DNA of 6,539 nt. It comes from Bacteroidetes bacterium UBA955. Lineage in GTDB: Bacteria; Bacteroidota; Bacteroidia; NS11-12g; UBA955. The position numbers were made by a program, and so were the translations under genes. The notes beneath the pieces were generated by a model. The model was not told the origin of the DNA and did not search any database. It saw nothing but the letters and a program-made list of their open reading frames with translations. The stretch spans positions 1,266 through 7,804 of the forward strand of contig DBCP01000001.1 in NCBI GenBank assembly GCA_002293105.1, in the 5' to 3' direction. This document shows positions 6,234 to 6,539 of this stretch, one piece after another; the stretch's first letter is position 1, and each line of letters opens with the position of its first letter.

Positions 6234-6539
6234 CAATGACGTATTTTTGCCACAACCGCAAACATCCATGTTGCCATTTTATCGTACAAACCGCAAAGAT
6301 TTATCGCAAATCATGGCACATTGGCTGCGAGCTATAGACCCTGTTTATTGGGTGTTGTTGTTTTTTGGTATGGTGAATTTGGTAGGTATCACAGATCCAC
6401 CACTGGAAATGGCACATAGCTGGCGACAGTCCTTTACGGCGATGGTCACTAGAAATTATGTGGAAAATGGTATGGATTGGTTGCATCCGCGCATTGATAT
6501 GGCCGGTGAAAAATCGGGCATCGTTGGAGCAGAGTTTCC
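6223..6539 (+). CDS. membrane glycosyltransferase-like protein (GT39/ArnT/PMT-like), N-terminal part, cut by the right edge
   Basis: I translated 105 codons from the ATG at 6223; the frame stays open to the end of the window. A hydrophobic segment at about residues 41-56 (VYWVLLFFGMVNLVGI) is a probable first membrane helix. It is followed by GITDPPLEMAHSWRQSF (55-71), RNYVENG (77-83), LHPRID (87-92) and VGAEFP at the edge. The order PPLE-HSWRQ-ARN-ENG-PRID-GxEFP is what I expect from Bacteroidota integral-membrane sugar transferases of the GT39/ArnT type, which take lipid-linked sugars and act on the periplasmic side; the acidic residues in the first loop (Asp58, Glu62) fit. The start is uncertain: ATG codons at 6268 and 6313 are in frame. 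The 6268 start would follow a TATTTTTG element and avoid overlap with the divergent promoter, so it may be the true one. Donor and acceptor cannot be told. Confidence 0.7.
   Translation, partial: MQSNNDVFLPQPQTSMLPFYRTNRKDLSQIMAHWLRAIDPVYWVLLFFGMVNLVGITDPPLEMAHSWRQSFTAMVTRNYVENGMDWLHPRIDMAGEKSGIVGAEF
6242..6249 (+). promoter_or_regulatory. possible -7 element (TATTTTTG) of the glycosyltransferase-like gene
   Basis: TATTTTTG is a full match to TAnnTTTG and would place a transcript start near 6256, 12 bases before the in-frame ATG at 6268. No convincing TTG or TTTG is found at the -33 distance, and T-runs are common by chance in this DNA, so the call is weak. It would only make sense if translation begins at 6268 or later. 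Confidence 0.3.

Noticed and set aside
6301..6486. Minus-strand open frame of 61 codons near the right edge
   Set aside because: It is antisense to the glycosyltransferase-like frame, whose HSWRQ and PRID motifs are far more convincing.

Overview
The window looks like a chromosomal segment of a member of the Bacteroidota, probably Flavobacteriales or a near relative. Four things point there: a secreted protein ending in a type IX secretion (T9SS) sorting domain, a DUF4270 lipoprotein next to a single-domain glycogen-synthase-like protein and panC, promoter elements of the Bacteroidota TAnnTTTG type, and start sites without an evident Shine-Dalgarno sequence. Base composition looks even and no mobile element, tRNA, rRNA or CRISPR array was seen.

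Layout. Positions 1-2715 hold three minus-strand genes read in the order glycogen-synthase-like protein (2715-1912), DUF4270 lipoprotein (1903-578) and DAHP synthase (557 to beyond the left edge). The gaps are 8 and 20 bases, so this is almost certainly one operon, and a good -7 element lies at 2747-2754. A 121-base divergent spacer separates it from panC (2837-3688, plus strand). panC meets dtd (4141-3689, minus strand) tail to tail with no intervening base. Upstream of dtd, 35 bases away on the same strand, is a 669-residue secreted Omp28-like protein (6186-4177). Its strong-looking promoter overlaps the start region of a divergent membrane glycosyltransferase-like gene (from 6223), which is cut by the right edge.

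Function. Two genes belong to core anabolism: DAHP synthase (first step of the shikimate pathway) and PanC (last step of pantothenate synthesis). Dtd is a translation quality-control enzyme. The others concern the envelope or are uncharacterised: a lipoprotein, a T9SS cargo with a thioredoxin-like CxxC domain, and an integral-membrane sugar transferase. The most unusual point is the half-size glycogen synthase homologue, which lacks the usual KxGGL sugar-nucleotide motif and the whole C-terminal glycosyltransferase domain, and is co-transcribed with a lipoprotein of unknown role. It is intact, not decayed. I did not find a clearly new multi-gene defence or mobile system here.
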